This document shows positions 47,007 through 55,647 of a stretch of DNA of 64,000 nt, piece by piece; the stretch's first letter is position 1; every line of letters begins with the position of its first letter. Origin of the DNA: Acidobacteriota bacterium (GTDB lineage Bacteria; Acidobacteriota; Blastocatellia; UBA7656); contig JBBPIG010000025.1 in the NCBI GenBank assembly GCA_038040445.1, positions 29,301-93,300 of the forward strand, in the 5' to 3' direction. The notes below the pieces were generated by a model that was given only the letters and a program-made list of their open reading frames with translations, searched no databases and was not told the DNA's origin. Both the position numbers and the translations under genes were made by a program.

Positions 47007-48860
47007 TCATTTCTTCGCGGCGGAAGCCTGCGTCGGGATTTGAACGTTGTTGCTCACAAGCGTCATGCCCGTGTACCTCTGAAGATCCGCAAGCGCTTTA
47101 TTGTAGTCCGTAAGGGCGCGCACGGTAGTTCCTCGGGCAACTGACAGATCAGTCAGCCGTTGCAACACCACAAAGTTGGTCGAAAGTCCCGCTCGATACC
47201 TCTCCTGTTCTCCGTTGTACTGCGCCTGCGCTGCCAGTTCACCCGCTTTCGCCGCTCCGAGACGCTGTTCCGAGGCAACTACTGCCTGCAACGCGTTGCG
47301 AACGTCGATCTGAACAGTCTCTACAAGCTGCCGCTGGCGCGCATCGAGTTGCCGGGCTTCCGCGAGCGTGCGTCCGAGATTGCCCTCTGCGGCGCGATTC
47401 CGCCACGGGAAACTGAAGTGGATCCCGACCTGGTAAGCCTTGAAGTCCTGACCAAAGAGGTTGCTCAACGCCTGGAAATATCCGCCCTTGAACCGCGGGA
47501 GCACGCGTTCGCCGAGCACCGACGAGGTTGGGGCAGTGGGGTTGAAAGTCCCGAGATTGAGCGTTGTCAGAGCAACGTTCAAGTTGTCGAGAATCCCCTG
47601 GGTCAACGAATCAAATCCTCCGCCTCCTCCGCTTACTATGGTCGAAGGAGTTCCAGCCAATCCAATGCTGCCGTAGTTGCCGATGAAGTCGATCTGGGGC
47701 TTTGTCTGGTCTTTGTAGTACGCGATGTCGATGTTTTTCTGCTCTGTCTGAAGCCTCATCTGATCGAGCTCCGGGCGATTCTTCAACGCCAGCCGGGTTG
47801 CTTCATCGAGATCGAATGTGGAGTGTGTCGACAGTGGCTCATCGGTTGGCTTTATCTCTGCGTACCACATCTTGTCATTGGGGTCCTTAAGGAGCAGCCC
47901 CTTAAGAGTATTCTCGGCGGTCGTAACACCCTGCAGGGCGATGATCACATTACCTTTCGCCGATTCGAGCTGGGCCTCGGTGGAACGAAGCTCGATGGGA
48001 GCCAACGTGCCGGCATCCACCATCTTCCGATTGTTCTCGAGCTGGGTGCGCGCAAGTTCGACTGAATCCCGTGCGATCTTTTCATTGAGAATGGCGTAAA
48101 CGAGGTCCCAGTACGCGCGCTGTACCGAGCTGATAACCTCTATCACCCGCTGTCGGAATTGACTGTCCGACAGGTCGAGCGATTTCTTGGCAATCTGAAT
48201 CGAGCGGCGGTTCGCGTCGATCGCAAAGTTCCGCATCAACGGCTGCGTAAACTGAAGCGTAAGCTGTGGAGTGTACTGAGTCGTGAGCAGCGACGCCGTC
48301 GAGCTGGTGACCGTGCGGCTGTTGTTGAAGTCAGCTTCCCACAAGCCGCCCCCCCGTTGCACGAGTTGGCTGGTCGTGAAGTTATAGTTGAGTGACTTCT
48401 GCGTGAGCGAGGAAGTGTCGCCGCCGCCCCCAAATATTGATACTATCGGCTGCGTCGTGCTGCGATAGTTGATGTCCGAGGTCGAGAGTATGTCGTAGAC
48501 GCCCTTAAGCGAATAGAGGTTTCGTTCCGCTATCTGCACGCCCTGGCGAAACTGCTCGATGTCGAGGTTGTTCTGCAGCGCCTGCGCGATCGCATCTTGA
48601 AGCGCCAGCGAATGTACCTCTCCAGGTTTGATGCCTACTCGCGCGGTGGTGACATCCGGAGAGAGCACGAGCGGTTGAGTGATCGAGTTTTGCGCGGGTG
48701 TACTCTGTTGCTGCGTTGCAGGCTGACTCGGCTGCTGCTGGCGCGCAACTACTCCCTCTTGAGCGAACACCGCAAGCGGCGACGCCGCAAATGAGATTGC
48801 CAGCAAGGCGATTGCTGCCGTGTGGCTCGATTGTTGAAGTTTTCTTAGTAGTGAACTCAT
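47007..48860 (-). CDS. TolC-family outer-membrane efflux protein
   Basis: A 617-residue protein from ATG 48860, preceded by AGGAAGG and opening with a signal peptide (cleavage after SPLAVFA). A Gln-rich segment (residues 40-60) is followed by two OEP repeats: LALQDAIAQALQNNLDIEQF near 90 and a matching helical pair near 330 (DEATRLALKNRPELDQMRLQTEQK). The family's trimeric alpha-barrel/beta-barrel channel exports drugs or proteins. The usual inner-membrane partners are not adjacent. Confidence 0.88.
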   Translation of the reverse strand: MSSLLRKLQQSSHTAAIALLAISFAASPLAVFAQEGVVARQQQPSQPATQQQSTPAQNSITQPLVLSPDVTTARVGIKPGEVHSLALQDAIAQALQNNLDIEQFRQGVQIAERNLYSLKGVYDILSTSDINYRSTTQPIVSIFGGGGDTSSLTQKSLNYNFTTSQLVQRGGGLWEADFNNSRTVTSSTASLLTTQYTPQLTLQFTQPLMRNFAIDANRRSIQIAKKSLDLSDSQFRQRVIEVISSVQRAYWDLVYAILNEKIARDSVELARTQLENNRKMVDAGTLAPIELRSTEAQLESAKGNVIIALQGVTTAENTLKGLLLKDPNDKMWYAEIKPTDEPLSTHSTFDLDEATRLALKNRPELDQMRLQTEQKNIDIAYYKDQTKPQIDFIGNYGSIGLAGTPSTIVSGGGGGFDSLTQGILDNLNVALTTLNLGTFNPTAPTSSVLGERVLPRFKGGYFQALSNLFGQDFKAYQVGIHFSFPWRNRAAEGNLGRTLAEARQLDARQRQLVETVQIDVRNALQAVVASEQRLGAAKAGELAAQAQYNGEQERYRAGLSTNFVVLQRLTDLSVARGTTVRALTDYNKALADLQRYTGMTLVSNNVQIPTQASAAKK

Positions 48861-49381
48861 AACCTTCCTCTCAAAGCAAAGTCCAGACACCTGCTCCCGG
48901 TTCTCTTGGTCGCCGGGCTCAGCAAATTGAATAGCGATGCCGTAGTCTGATTGGTCAAATGTTTGATACGACATCTCTGAAGTTGCCGTTTCAATAAAGT
49001 CTCTACGCTAAAGCCTTCGGCAACAATTCCTTCAAGCGTCCCGCGCCGGCCAAGAGTACGAACTCAAAGTTTACACGCCGCTCGCGGAATTACAAACGCT
49101 GCCAATAGCTTCATCGTTAACATCGCCATCAGTGTCTCTCGATTTCTCGCAGCGGAAATCTCATGAGCCAAATGCCGTGCCATGGGACTTTGAGGGCTTA
49201 AGTCGATGAATGGTTCAGGTTGAAAAAAAGAGAGGCGATCCGACAGCGGACATTGATGCCCATCTGTGGGATCGCCCTATCCCAAAATCGAATACGACCC
49301 AGGTCGCTGGCCGGCTCGCCAGAATCGAGTCAGACCGAAGCGCCTGTTTTCAGCTCAGAGCTTCGCATTACGCTCGATTGT
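48861..49381. other. Gene-free stretch upstream of the TolC-like gene
   Basis: About 520 bases with no supported gene on either strand. It must hold the TolC-family promoter. Short plus-strand frames around 49210-49440 overlap the end of the next gene and lack ribosome-binding sites. Confidence 0.5.
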
Positions 49382-49738
49382 TTACTCGAGCACGATTGCT
49401 TCGTTCTTTCCCTTGAACTCGATTCGCTTCAGTTGAAATGAACCATCGCCGGCGGCAGTGTAAGCCACCGAATTGTCAGCCGCGGGCTGAGCCAACTTGG
49501 TCACTTTGTAGGGGGCCCTCAGCACTTCCTTCTTCCCCTTGAGAAGAACCAGCTCACCATCCTTCCCCTCGACGAACTTGATGGAGTAATCGCCCTTCAC
49601 CAGCGCCTGGCCGCCAAGTTTGCTGTCTCGCGTGATTGTAATTGAGCGGTTGACTTCCTGAGCGAAAGCCGGCGCTGCAACGGTCAGCCCCGTGGCCATC
49701 GCCAACCCAAGGATCAAAGAACTGATTAGTCGCTTCAT
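49382..49738 (-). CDS. Hypothetical small secreted protein
   Basis: A 118-residue protein with a signal peptide (MKRLISSLILGLAMATGLTVAAPAFA). AAGGAG lies seven bases before the ATG. The mature 92 residues are beta-rich (RSITITRDSKLGGQALVKGDYSIKFV, SFQLKRIEFKGKNEAIVLE); the family was not recognised. A TetR-type half-palindrome (49763-49777) stands just upstream, so it may be under the nearby regulator. Confidence 0.7.
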   Translation of the reverse strand: MKRLISSLILGLAMATGLTVAAPAFAQEVNRSITITRDSKLGGQALVKGDYSIKFVEGKDGELVLLKGKKEVLRAPYKVTKLAQPAADNSVAYTAAGDGSFQLKRIEFKGKNEAIVLE

Positions 49739-49762
49739 TTTCTGACTCCTTCCTCGTATGAC

Positions 49763-49777
49763 GTTAACAATGCCAAG
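49763..49777. promoter_or_regulatory. Degenerate copy of the TetR operator-like sequence
   Basis: GTTAACAATGCCAAG matches the perfect palindrome at 50658-50672 in most positions (TTAACA, then TG and AAG). It lies 25 bases upstream of the 118-residue secreted protein gene. Confidence 0.35.
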
Positions 49778-49982
49778 TCAGGCGCCCTACTCCTGGCCGC
49801 CAGTTAGAACTGCGACTGCCGGCAGACCGGGCGGCCTAACGCTTCACCCCAACCCCTAGCTCGTCCGCACCCGGATCGCACCCCACCGAACCGAACCCTC
49901 GGGTTCACTCACCGGCCCACAAAGCTCTGCGCAATCGACAACTCGCCTTTACGACTCTCGCTTCATTAACGACTCTTAGTAC

Positions 49983-49997
49983 GTTAACAGCGTTAAG
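49983..49997. promoter_or_regulatory. Second TetR operator-like sequence
   Basis: GTTAACAGCGTTAAG differs from the palindrome at 50658-50672 at two positions (C to G at the first base, T to C at position 9). It lies between the end of the TetR gene and the small secreted gene. Confidence 0.45.
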
Positions 49998-50015
49998 CAA
50001 AGTTCCACAAACATT

Positions 50016-50627
50016 TCAGGCCCGCGAGCCGTCGATCAAAGTATCAATCATCAAGTCAATCAGCTCGCTCTTTTTTACCCACGGAAAGTCCGGCATCGAG
50101 ATCAATAGCGAAGTGATTCCATGCCCGCCCGCCCAGATCATCTGAGTGACCGCCTCCACATTGGTCTCGTGGAACTTCTTTGCTTTAATGCACGCTTCGA
50201 CTCCCGCTCGCAAGTTTCCGTAAGCCTTCATTCCCATCGACTCTTCTCGCAGATGACGCTTGTCATCGCGAGGATGCTGCGGGTGGTTAATAAACGTCAG
50301 CTTGTAATGATTGGGGTATTTCAGCCCGAAATCCACGTAGGCCCGGCACCCCCGCCGCAGCGCCTCGATCGGCTCATCGCTCTGCCTGGTGATCGCCTCC
50401 ATCCGCTTTGCCAGCTTGGCGAAGGTTTCTTCGCAAATGGCGTAGAGCAGCGAAGCCTTGTCTTCAAAATAGAGGTATATGGTGGTGGGCGAGTATTCGA
50501 TCTTTTCGGCGACACGTCTCATCGACACGTTCTCGTAGCCCTCTTTCACGAACAACTCGCGCGCGGCGTCAAGGATGTCCTGCCGCAACGCCTCCTTCTC
50601 TCGCTCTCTTCTTTGCTTCGTCCCCAT
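50016..50627 (-). CDS. TetR family transcriptional regulator
   Basis: A 203-residue regulator. The N-terminal helix-turn-helix is typical: RQDILDAARELFVKEGYENVSMRRVAEKIEYSPTTIYLYFEDKASLLYAI. The C-terminal ligand domain is diverse and its inducer unknown. The perfect palindrome CTTAACAGTGTTAAG (50658-50672) lies 30 bases upstream, a good candidate for autoregulation. Divergent to the beta-CASP gene, which could share the control. Confidence 0.9.
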   Translation of the reverse strand: MGTKQRREREKEALRQDILDAARELFVKEGYENVSMRRVAEKIEYSPTTIYLYFEDKASLLYAICEETFAKLAKRMEAITRQSDEPIEALRRGCRAYVDFGLKYPNHYKLTFINHPQHPRDDKRHLREESMGMKAYGNLRAGVEACIKAKKFHETNVEAVTQMIWAGGHGITSLLISMPDFPWVKKSELIDLMIDTLIDGSRA

Positions 50628-50657
50628 AGCTGTCAGGATTTTAACAACGTCCCTTCA

Positions 50658-50672
50658 CTTAACAGTGTTAAG
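50658..50672. promoter_or_regulatory. Perfect palindrome, candidate TetR operator
   Basis: CTTAACA-G-TGTTAAG, seven-bp arms around one base, in the divergent promoter region between the TetR gene and the metallo-hydrolase gene. Related sequences occur at 49983-49997 and 49763-49777. Confidence 0.65.
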
Positions 50673-50818
50673 CATACTATGAAACGGGTTTGTGTCAAGA
50701 AGTTTTCTTGCCGTGTTTCTTGCCGGAAGTTTCTCGCCGAATGTTTCTGCTCAACAGGGAGTCGCGACCAAGCTCTCCTTGCTCCGCCTTCGCGTCATTT
50801 GCTAGTGTGAAACGTAAT

Positions 50819-52213
50819 ATGGCGACTCTTCAGTTTCTCGGCGCGACTGGAACTGTGACCGGTTCAAAGTTTCTGATCGACGCCGCCGGTAGCCGGGCTT
50901 TGGTCGACTGCGGTCTTTTTCAAGGGCCCAAAGAACTGAGGCTGCGCAACTGGGAGAGTCTACCGGTCAGTCCTGCATCTATTACCTGGGTGCTGCTAAC
51001 TCATGCGCACATAGACCATTCGGGATATTTGCCCCGGCTGGTGCGTGATGGCTTCACCGGGCCGGTTTATGCCACGACCGCAACGGCTGATCTGCTGAAG
51101 TTACTTTTGCCGGACTCCGCGCGGCTACAAGAAGAAGACGCCGAATACGCAAACCGCAAGGGCTTCTCTAGGCACAGTCCTGCGCTTCCGCTGTACACCG
51201 AGCAGGACGCGAACGCAGGATTAAGACTGATTCAAAGGGTTTCCTACGAACAGGATGTGCGGCTGAACAAGTTCATAGCTGCGCGCTTCGTACCCGCCGG
51301 GCACATACTCGGTTCGAGCTTCATCGAAGTTAATATTACCGAAGCGGGCCGGGCTCCAGTGAAGGTGGTTTTTTCAGGCGATCTAGGGCGCTACGACGAG
51401 CCGATACTGAATGATCCCGCGCCCGAGACTGAAGCAGATTATTTGCTGGTCGAATCTACCTATGGCGACAGACTGCACGATCACATAAATCCGAAGGATC
51501 GATTGGCCGAAATAATCAACACCACCGTCGCGCGCGGCGGGAAGATCATAATACCCGCGTTCGCCGTCGGGCGTACTCAATTGCTTGTCTACTACCTGCG
51601 CGAACTTGAAGATGAAGCTCGTATTCCCGTGCTTCCGGTAGCGGTAGATTCCCCGATGGGCGTGGAAGCCACTCGCCTGTACAGAAAACATCGTGAAGAT
51701 CACGATCTCGACATGCAACGCGTGGAGAACCTTCAAAGAAATCCACTCGCCACGCGCAGCTTCAGCCTTGTGCAAGGGCGTAATGGATCGAAGGCTCTGA
51801 AAGATCAAAAGGGCTCGGCGATAATAATCTCAGCGTCTGGGATGGCAACCGGCGGGCGAGTGCTTCATCATCTGGCGCAGTGGCTGCCCGATCCCGCGAG
51901 CACCGTGGTCTTCGTGGGCTATCAGCCGGCGGGGACGCGCGGCAGACGATTGCAGGACGGCGAGAAGCTGATAAAAATTCACGGCCAGATGGTGCCGGTC
52001 CGCGCTCAGATTGAGAGCGTCAGCAGCCTGTCGGCTCACGCCGATTCGGGAGAGGTGATGAGATGGCTCGGCGGATTCAAGCGCCCCCCGCGTAAGACAT
52101 TCGTCGTCCACGGCGAGGCTGGCTCGGCAAGCGCGCTTCGCGATCGGATCGTCAAGGAATTGGGCTGGGATGCGGTAATCCCAAACTACAAGGGAATCGT
52201 CGAGCTAACTTGA
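50819..52213 (+). CDS. MBL-fold beta-CASP ribonuclease-like protein
   Basis: A 464-residue metallo-beta-lactamase-fold protein of the beta-CASP group from ATG 50819 (earlier in-frame starts run through the TetR operator). Metal motifs: HAHIDHSG near residue 60 and DCGLFQG at about 31-37. The beta-CASP domain contains SPMGVEATRLYRKH and ISASGMATGGRVLHHL, and a C-terminal RMMBL-type segment (SLSAHADSGEVMRWL) with a final VVHGE. It resembles exonucleases acting on RNA; the precise substrate is unknown. Confidence 0.9.
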   Translation: MATLQFLGATGTVTGSKFLIDAAGSRALVDCGLFQGPKELRLRNWESLPVSPASITWVLLTHAHIDHSGYLPRLVRDGFTGPVYATTATADLLKLLLPDSARLQEEDAEYANRKGFSRHSPALPLYTEQDANAGLRLIQRVSYEQDVRLNKFIAARFVPAGHILGSSFIEVNITEAGRAPVKVVFSGDLGRYDEPILNDPAPETEADYLLVESTYGDRLHDHINPKDRLAEIINTTVARGGKIIIPAFAVGRTQLLVYYLRELEDEARIPVLPVAVDSPMGVEATRLYRKHREDHDLDMQRVENLQRNPLATRSFSLVQGRNGSKALKDQKGSAIIISASGMATGGRVLHHLAQWLPDPASTVVFVGYQPAGTRGRRLQDGEKLIKIHGQMVPVRAQIESVSSLSAHADSGEVMRWLGGFKRPPRKTFVVHGEAGSASALRDRIVKELGWDAVIPNYKGIVELT

Positions 52214-52267
52214 TGTTCTCGCGATCGCGTACGCCGGTGTCAAACAGTTTGGCAACGGCACGAGCGG

Positions 52268-53917
52268 CTAAGGCTTCTTCTCGTCCTTCTTCTTGTCGCC
52301 TCCGGTTAGCTTATCCTTAAGCTTTCCAAATATGCCTTTCTTTTTCTCTTCCGGCTTCTTCTCGGGTTCCTTCTTATCGGCTTCCGGCTTCTTCTCAGCG
52401 GGAGGTGAGACCGCGACCTTTTCCGGTTTAGGCGCAGGTTGTGCAACCGGCGGAGGCGGCGGCTGTGCCGGCGGAGCTTCTGTCGCGACGGCAGGCACTC
52501 CCGCGGCGTTCTTCTGAGCTCGAGTATCGCGAGGGCGCCCGCTCGCGGAGCCGGCGGCTGGTTGGCTGTCTGTCGTTCCCGGCGCAGGCAACGGTGCGGT
52601 AATCGGCGTTGTTGCGGTTGGTTGTGCGCTCGGCGAAGGCGCGGCCTGAGGCGCGGGAGGTGGAGTCGGCGTCGAGGCCGCGGGTTCAACTGCGGCTGGT
52701 GCGGGTTGAGGCGTGGGGGGGTTGGCGCCGCCTCCGACTAGCGCGAACGTTAAGGCTACCAGGGCGACGAGTGCGGTCCCGACTCCCGCGTAGTGCTTCC
52801 AATTAAGCTTGCTCAAGAGAGAAGCTTGCGCGGGAGCCCCCTGCGCAACCGCCTGTGGTGGCGCGTAATGCGCCTGCGCGCCCTGCGAGTAGCCTGCCAC
52901 CGCGGGACCCGGTTGCCCGAGGCGTGTCTCTTTGATTTGGCCAGTCGATGGCGGCGTGAGTCCTTGATCGCCTCCAAGCCGGGTCGCTTTTACAACCTCG
53001 CCAGATGGCGGAGTCATTCTCATTGTCTGGTTCGGTTGTGTCACCGGCGCGGCATGACCGCCAGTTCGCACCGACGGGTCATCGAGGCGTCTCGTGACCG
53101 CGCCGGTCGCGGTCCTCTGTATCAACGTCGCGCGAAACTCGCCTGCGCTCTGGTACCTCGCCTCCCGCTTCTTCGCGAGCGCTCGCATGATGCCTTGCTC
53201 GACCGCCAGCGGAATGTGAAACGCAAAGGCTCGGGGGGGAGTGGGCGCGTCCTCGATCTGACAGCGCATCAACTCATACTCGCTTGTGCTGTTGAACGGC
53301 ACGCGCCCCGTAAGCATCTCGTAAAGCAGAATGCCGAGCGAATAGATATCCGAGCGAGCGTCCGTCTCTTCCCCGCGAACTTGCTCCGGCGACATGTACT
53401 CGACCGTGCCGATCAAGTTTCCGGCTTTCGTCATGCGATTCGTGCCCAGCACCCGCGCGATGCCGAAGTCCATTACCTTGATCGAGCCGGTCTCGGTCAG
53501 CATCATGTTCGCCGGCTTGATATCGCGGTGGATTATTCCCATCTTGTGCGCGTGGTCGATTCCCTCGAGCGCCATGCAAAACAATTCGACCGCGTGGTCG
53601 CACTGCATCGCGCCTTGCGCCCTTATTACGTCGTCGAGCGTTCTGCCACGCACGAATTCCATCACCATGAAAAAGTCTTCGCCCTGGCGGAAGAAGCTAT
53701 GTAGCGTGGCTACGTTGGGATGATTCAGCTTCGCCAGGGTCACAGCTTCGGTGCGGAACCGTTCGACCACGTTCGGCTGTCGCGCCAACTCCGGCCGCAG
53801 CATCTTTATGGCGACCTCGCGTTCGAGCATCAGGTCGACGCCTTTGAACACCGCGCCCATTCCGCCTTCCCCGATTTTGTCGATGATCTTATAATTGCCA
53901 ACAACACTGCCTATCAT
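52268..53917 (-). CDS. Membrane Ser/Thr protein kinase 1, Lys-rich tail
   Basis: A 549-residue Hanks-type kinase. The catalytic domain (residues 9-270) has the P-loop GEGGMG (16-21), Lys38 in VAIK, the catalytic HRDIKPAN (Asp132) and DFG (150-152). A Pro/Ala/Ser linker leads to one transmembrane helix (about 377-397), and the outer part is Pro/Ala-rich and ends in a highly basic tail with GIFGKLKDKLTGG. The kinase domain is cytosolic. GAGG lies before the ATG. It is nearly identical in its kinase domain to the neighbouring kinase 2, so a tandem duplication is likely. Confidence 0.92.
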   Translation of the reverse strand: MIGSVVGNYKIIDKIGEGGMGAVFKGVDLMLEREVAIKMLRPELARQPNVVERFRTEAVTLAKLNHPNVATLHSFFRQGEDFFMVMEFVRGRTLDDVIRAQGAMQCDHAVELFCMALEGIDHAHKMGIIHRDIKPANMMLTETGSIKVMDFGIARVLGTNRMTKAGNLIGTVEYMSPEQVRGEETDARSDIYSLGILLYEMLTGRVPFNSTSEYELMRCQIEDAPTPPRAFAFHIPLAVEQGIMRALAKKREARYQSAGEFRATLIQRTATGAVTRRLDDPSVRTGGHAAPVTQPNQTMRMTPPSGEVVKATRLGGDQGLTPPSTGQIKETRLGQPGPAVAGYSQGAQAHYAPPQAVAQGAPAQASLLSKLNWKHYAGVGTALVALVALTFALVGGGANPPTPQPAPAAVEPAASTPTPPPAPQAAPSPSAQPTATTPITAPLPAPGTTDSQPAAGSASGRPRDTRAQKNAAGVPAVATEAPPAQPPPPPVAQPAPKPEKVAVSPPAEKKPEADKKEPEKKPEEKKKGIFGKLKDKLTGGDKKKDEKKP

Positions 53918-54022
53918 TTTTCAAACCTCATGGTATGAGCTTCTAACTCGCCGAACCCGGATTGCTACAAACCTACAGAGAGCCTGCCTGAATTCTCTGG
54001 CTTCTTCCAGAGTTATGAACAG

Positions 54023-55582
54023 CTACGGATTCTTTTTCTTACCGAAAATACCGCCAATTCTTTTTTTGATGGCTCCGCCGACCGCCTGAGCTTTCTCGCC
54101 GACCTTAGCCACTTTGCTCTTATTTGCGTTATCCCTTTCGTTGCGCGTTGCAGTCGTCGTCCCATCACCCTTTGTTCCAGCGGACGATCTGGTTTGGGCA
54201 GGAGTACGAGATTGACCCTGCGTACCTGTCTGGCTGCCGGCGCTACGCGAGCGCGTGGACTTGGTCGCGCCTCCTTGATCATCCGCCTGCACGGGGACGG
54301 ATGTAGCCCCGGGCTGAACAATTGGCTGATTGGGATCCGGCACGACACTTTGCGTAGGCGCGGTTGCCGGGGCAGTTGGCGGCGGTTGACCGGCAGCAGG
54401 AGGCTGGGTCGTTGAGGACTTGTCTCCGCCACCGATCAGCGCGAGTGGCAAGCCCATGAGCGCGACGAGCACAAGCGCCGCTGCGGCGTAATGCTTCCAA
54501 TTAAGCTTGCCGAGCAGCGAAGCGAGCGAGCCGCCCGCTTGCGGCTGAGCCGCGAAATACTGCGGCGATGTCTCCTGGTACCCAGTCGGCAGGCTGACCG
54601 TCGGCGAAAGGCGCGTCTCTTTGAGCTGGCCGCCCAAAGCGACAGGCACGCCCGGGTCGCTCGCCAGCCTGGTTTCTTTTATTACTTGTCCGGAAGACGG
54701 GGCGCTGACGAGCAGTTCGCTTACGCGCGTTACGTAGCTTGCCGGCGACGTATCCACTTTTGTGACCGAGCCGGTCGTCTTCTGTATCAGCATCGTGCGA
54801 AACTCGCTTGCGCTCTGATACCTGGCTTCCGGCTTCTTCGCGAGCGCGCACATGATGGCTTGCTCGACCGCCAGCGGTATGTGGGGCGCAAGAACTCTAG
54901 GCGGCGTGGGCGGGTCTTCGATCTGACAGCGCATCAACTCGTACTCGCTTGTGCTGTTGAACGGCACGCGCCCGGTAAGCATCTCGTAAAGCAGAATGCC
55001 GAGTGAATAAATATCCGAGCGAGCGTCGGTCTCTTCCCCGCGAATTTGCTCGGGCGACATGTACTCGACCGTGCCGATCAAGTGGCCGGCTTTCGTCATG
55101 CGATCCGTGCCCAGCACCCGCGCGATGCCGAAGTCCATCACCTTGATCGAGCCGGTCTCGTCCAGCATCATATTCGCCGGCTTGATATCGCGGTGGACTA
55201 TTCCCATCTTGTGCGCGTGATCGATTCCCTCGAGCGCCATGCAGAACAATTCGACCGCGCGGTCGGCTTGCAGCGCGCCCTGTGCTTTTATCATGTCGCC
55301 GAGCGTCTCGCCGCGCACGAATTCCATCACCATGAAAAAATCTTCGCCCTGGCGAAAGAAGCTATGCAGCGTGGCTACGTTGGTATGATTCAGCTTCGCG
55401 AGCGTTACGGCTTCGGTGCGGAAGCGCTCGACTACGCTGGGTTGCCGCGCCAATTCCGGCCGCAGCATCTTTATGGCGACCTCGCGTTCGAGCATCAGGT
55501 CGACGCCTTTGAACACCGCGCCCATTCCGCCTTCGCCGATCTTGTCGATGATTTTATAATTCCCGACTACACTGCCTATCAT
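54023..55582 (-). CDS. Membrane Ser/Thr protein kinase 2, basic tail
   Basis: A 519-residue paralogue of kinase 1 from ATG 55582 (the longer 55615 frame adds an unconserved 11 residues). All kinase motifs are intact: GEGGMG, VAIK, HRDIKPAN and DFGIARVLG. A helix at about 366-386 spans the membrane. The outer part is Thr/Gln/Ser-rich and ends in a basic GGIFGKKKNP, echoing the GIFGK motif in the tail of kinase 1, although the sequences between are unrelated. First of two tandem kinases downstream of the TPR gene. Confidence 0.92.
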   Translation of the reverse strand: MIGSVVGNYKIIDKIGEGGMGAVFKGVDLMLEREVAIKMLRPELARQPSVVERFRTEAVTLAKLNHTNVATLHSFFRQGEDFFMVMEFVRGETLGDMIKAQGALQADRAVELFCMALEGIDHAHKMGIVHRDIKPANMMLDETGSIKVMDFGIARVLGTDRMTKAGHLIGTVEYMSPEQIRGEETDARSDIYSLGILLYEMLTGRVPFNSTSEYELMRCQIEDPPTPPRVLAPHIPLAVEQAIMCALAKKPEARYQSASEFRTMLIQKTTGSVTKVDTSPASYVTRVSELLVSAPSSGQVIKETRLASDPGVPVALGGQLKETRLSPTVSLPTGYQETSPQYFAAQPQAGGSLASLLGKLNWKHYAAAALVLVALMGLPLALIGGGDKSSTTQPPAAGQPPPTAPATAPTQSVVPDPNQPIVQPGATSVPVQADDQGGATKSTRSRSAGSQTGTQGQSRTPAQTRSSAGTKGDGTTTATRNERDNANKSKVAKVGEKAQAVGGAIKKRIGGIFGKKKNP

Positions 55583-55647
55583 CTTCCCACCCTCGTCTTG
55601 TTCGAGCTTCCACAAGGTCGCGCCCTTCGGCGGAACCAGTCTGCGTC

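Noticed and set aside
47160-48065. Plus-strand 301-codon open frame opposite the TolC-like gene
   Set aside because: Shadow frame; the minus-strand protein shows the full OEP repeats and a signal peptide.
52793-53704. Long plus-strand open frame opposite kinase 1
   Set aside because: It mirrors the kinase codons in a GC-rich gene, has no ribosome-binding site and no family motif.
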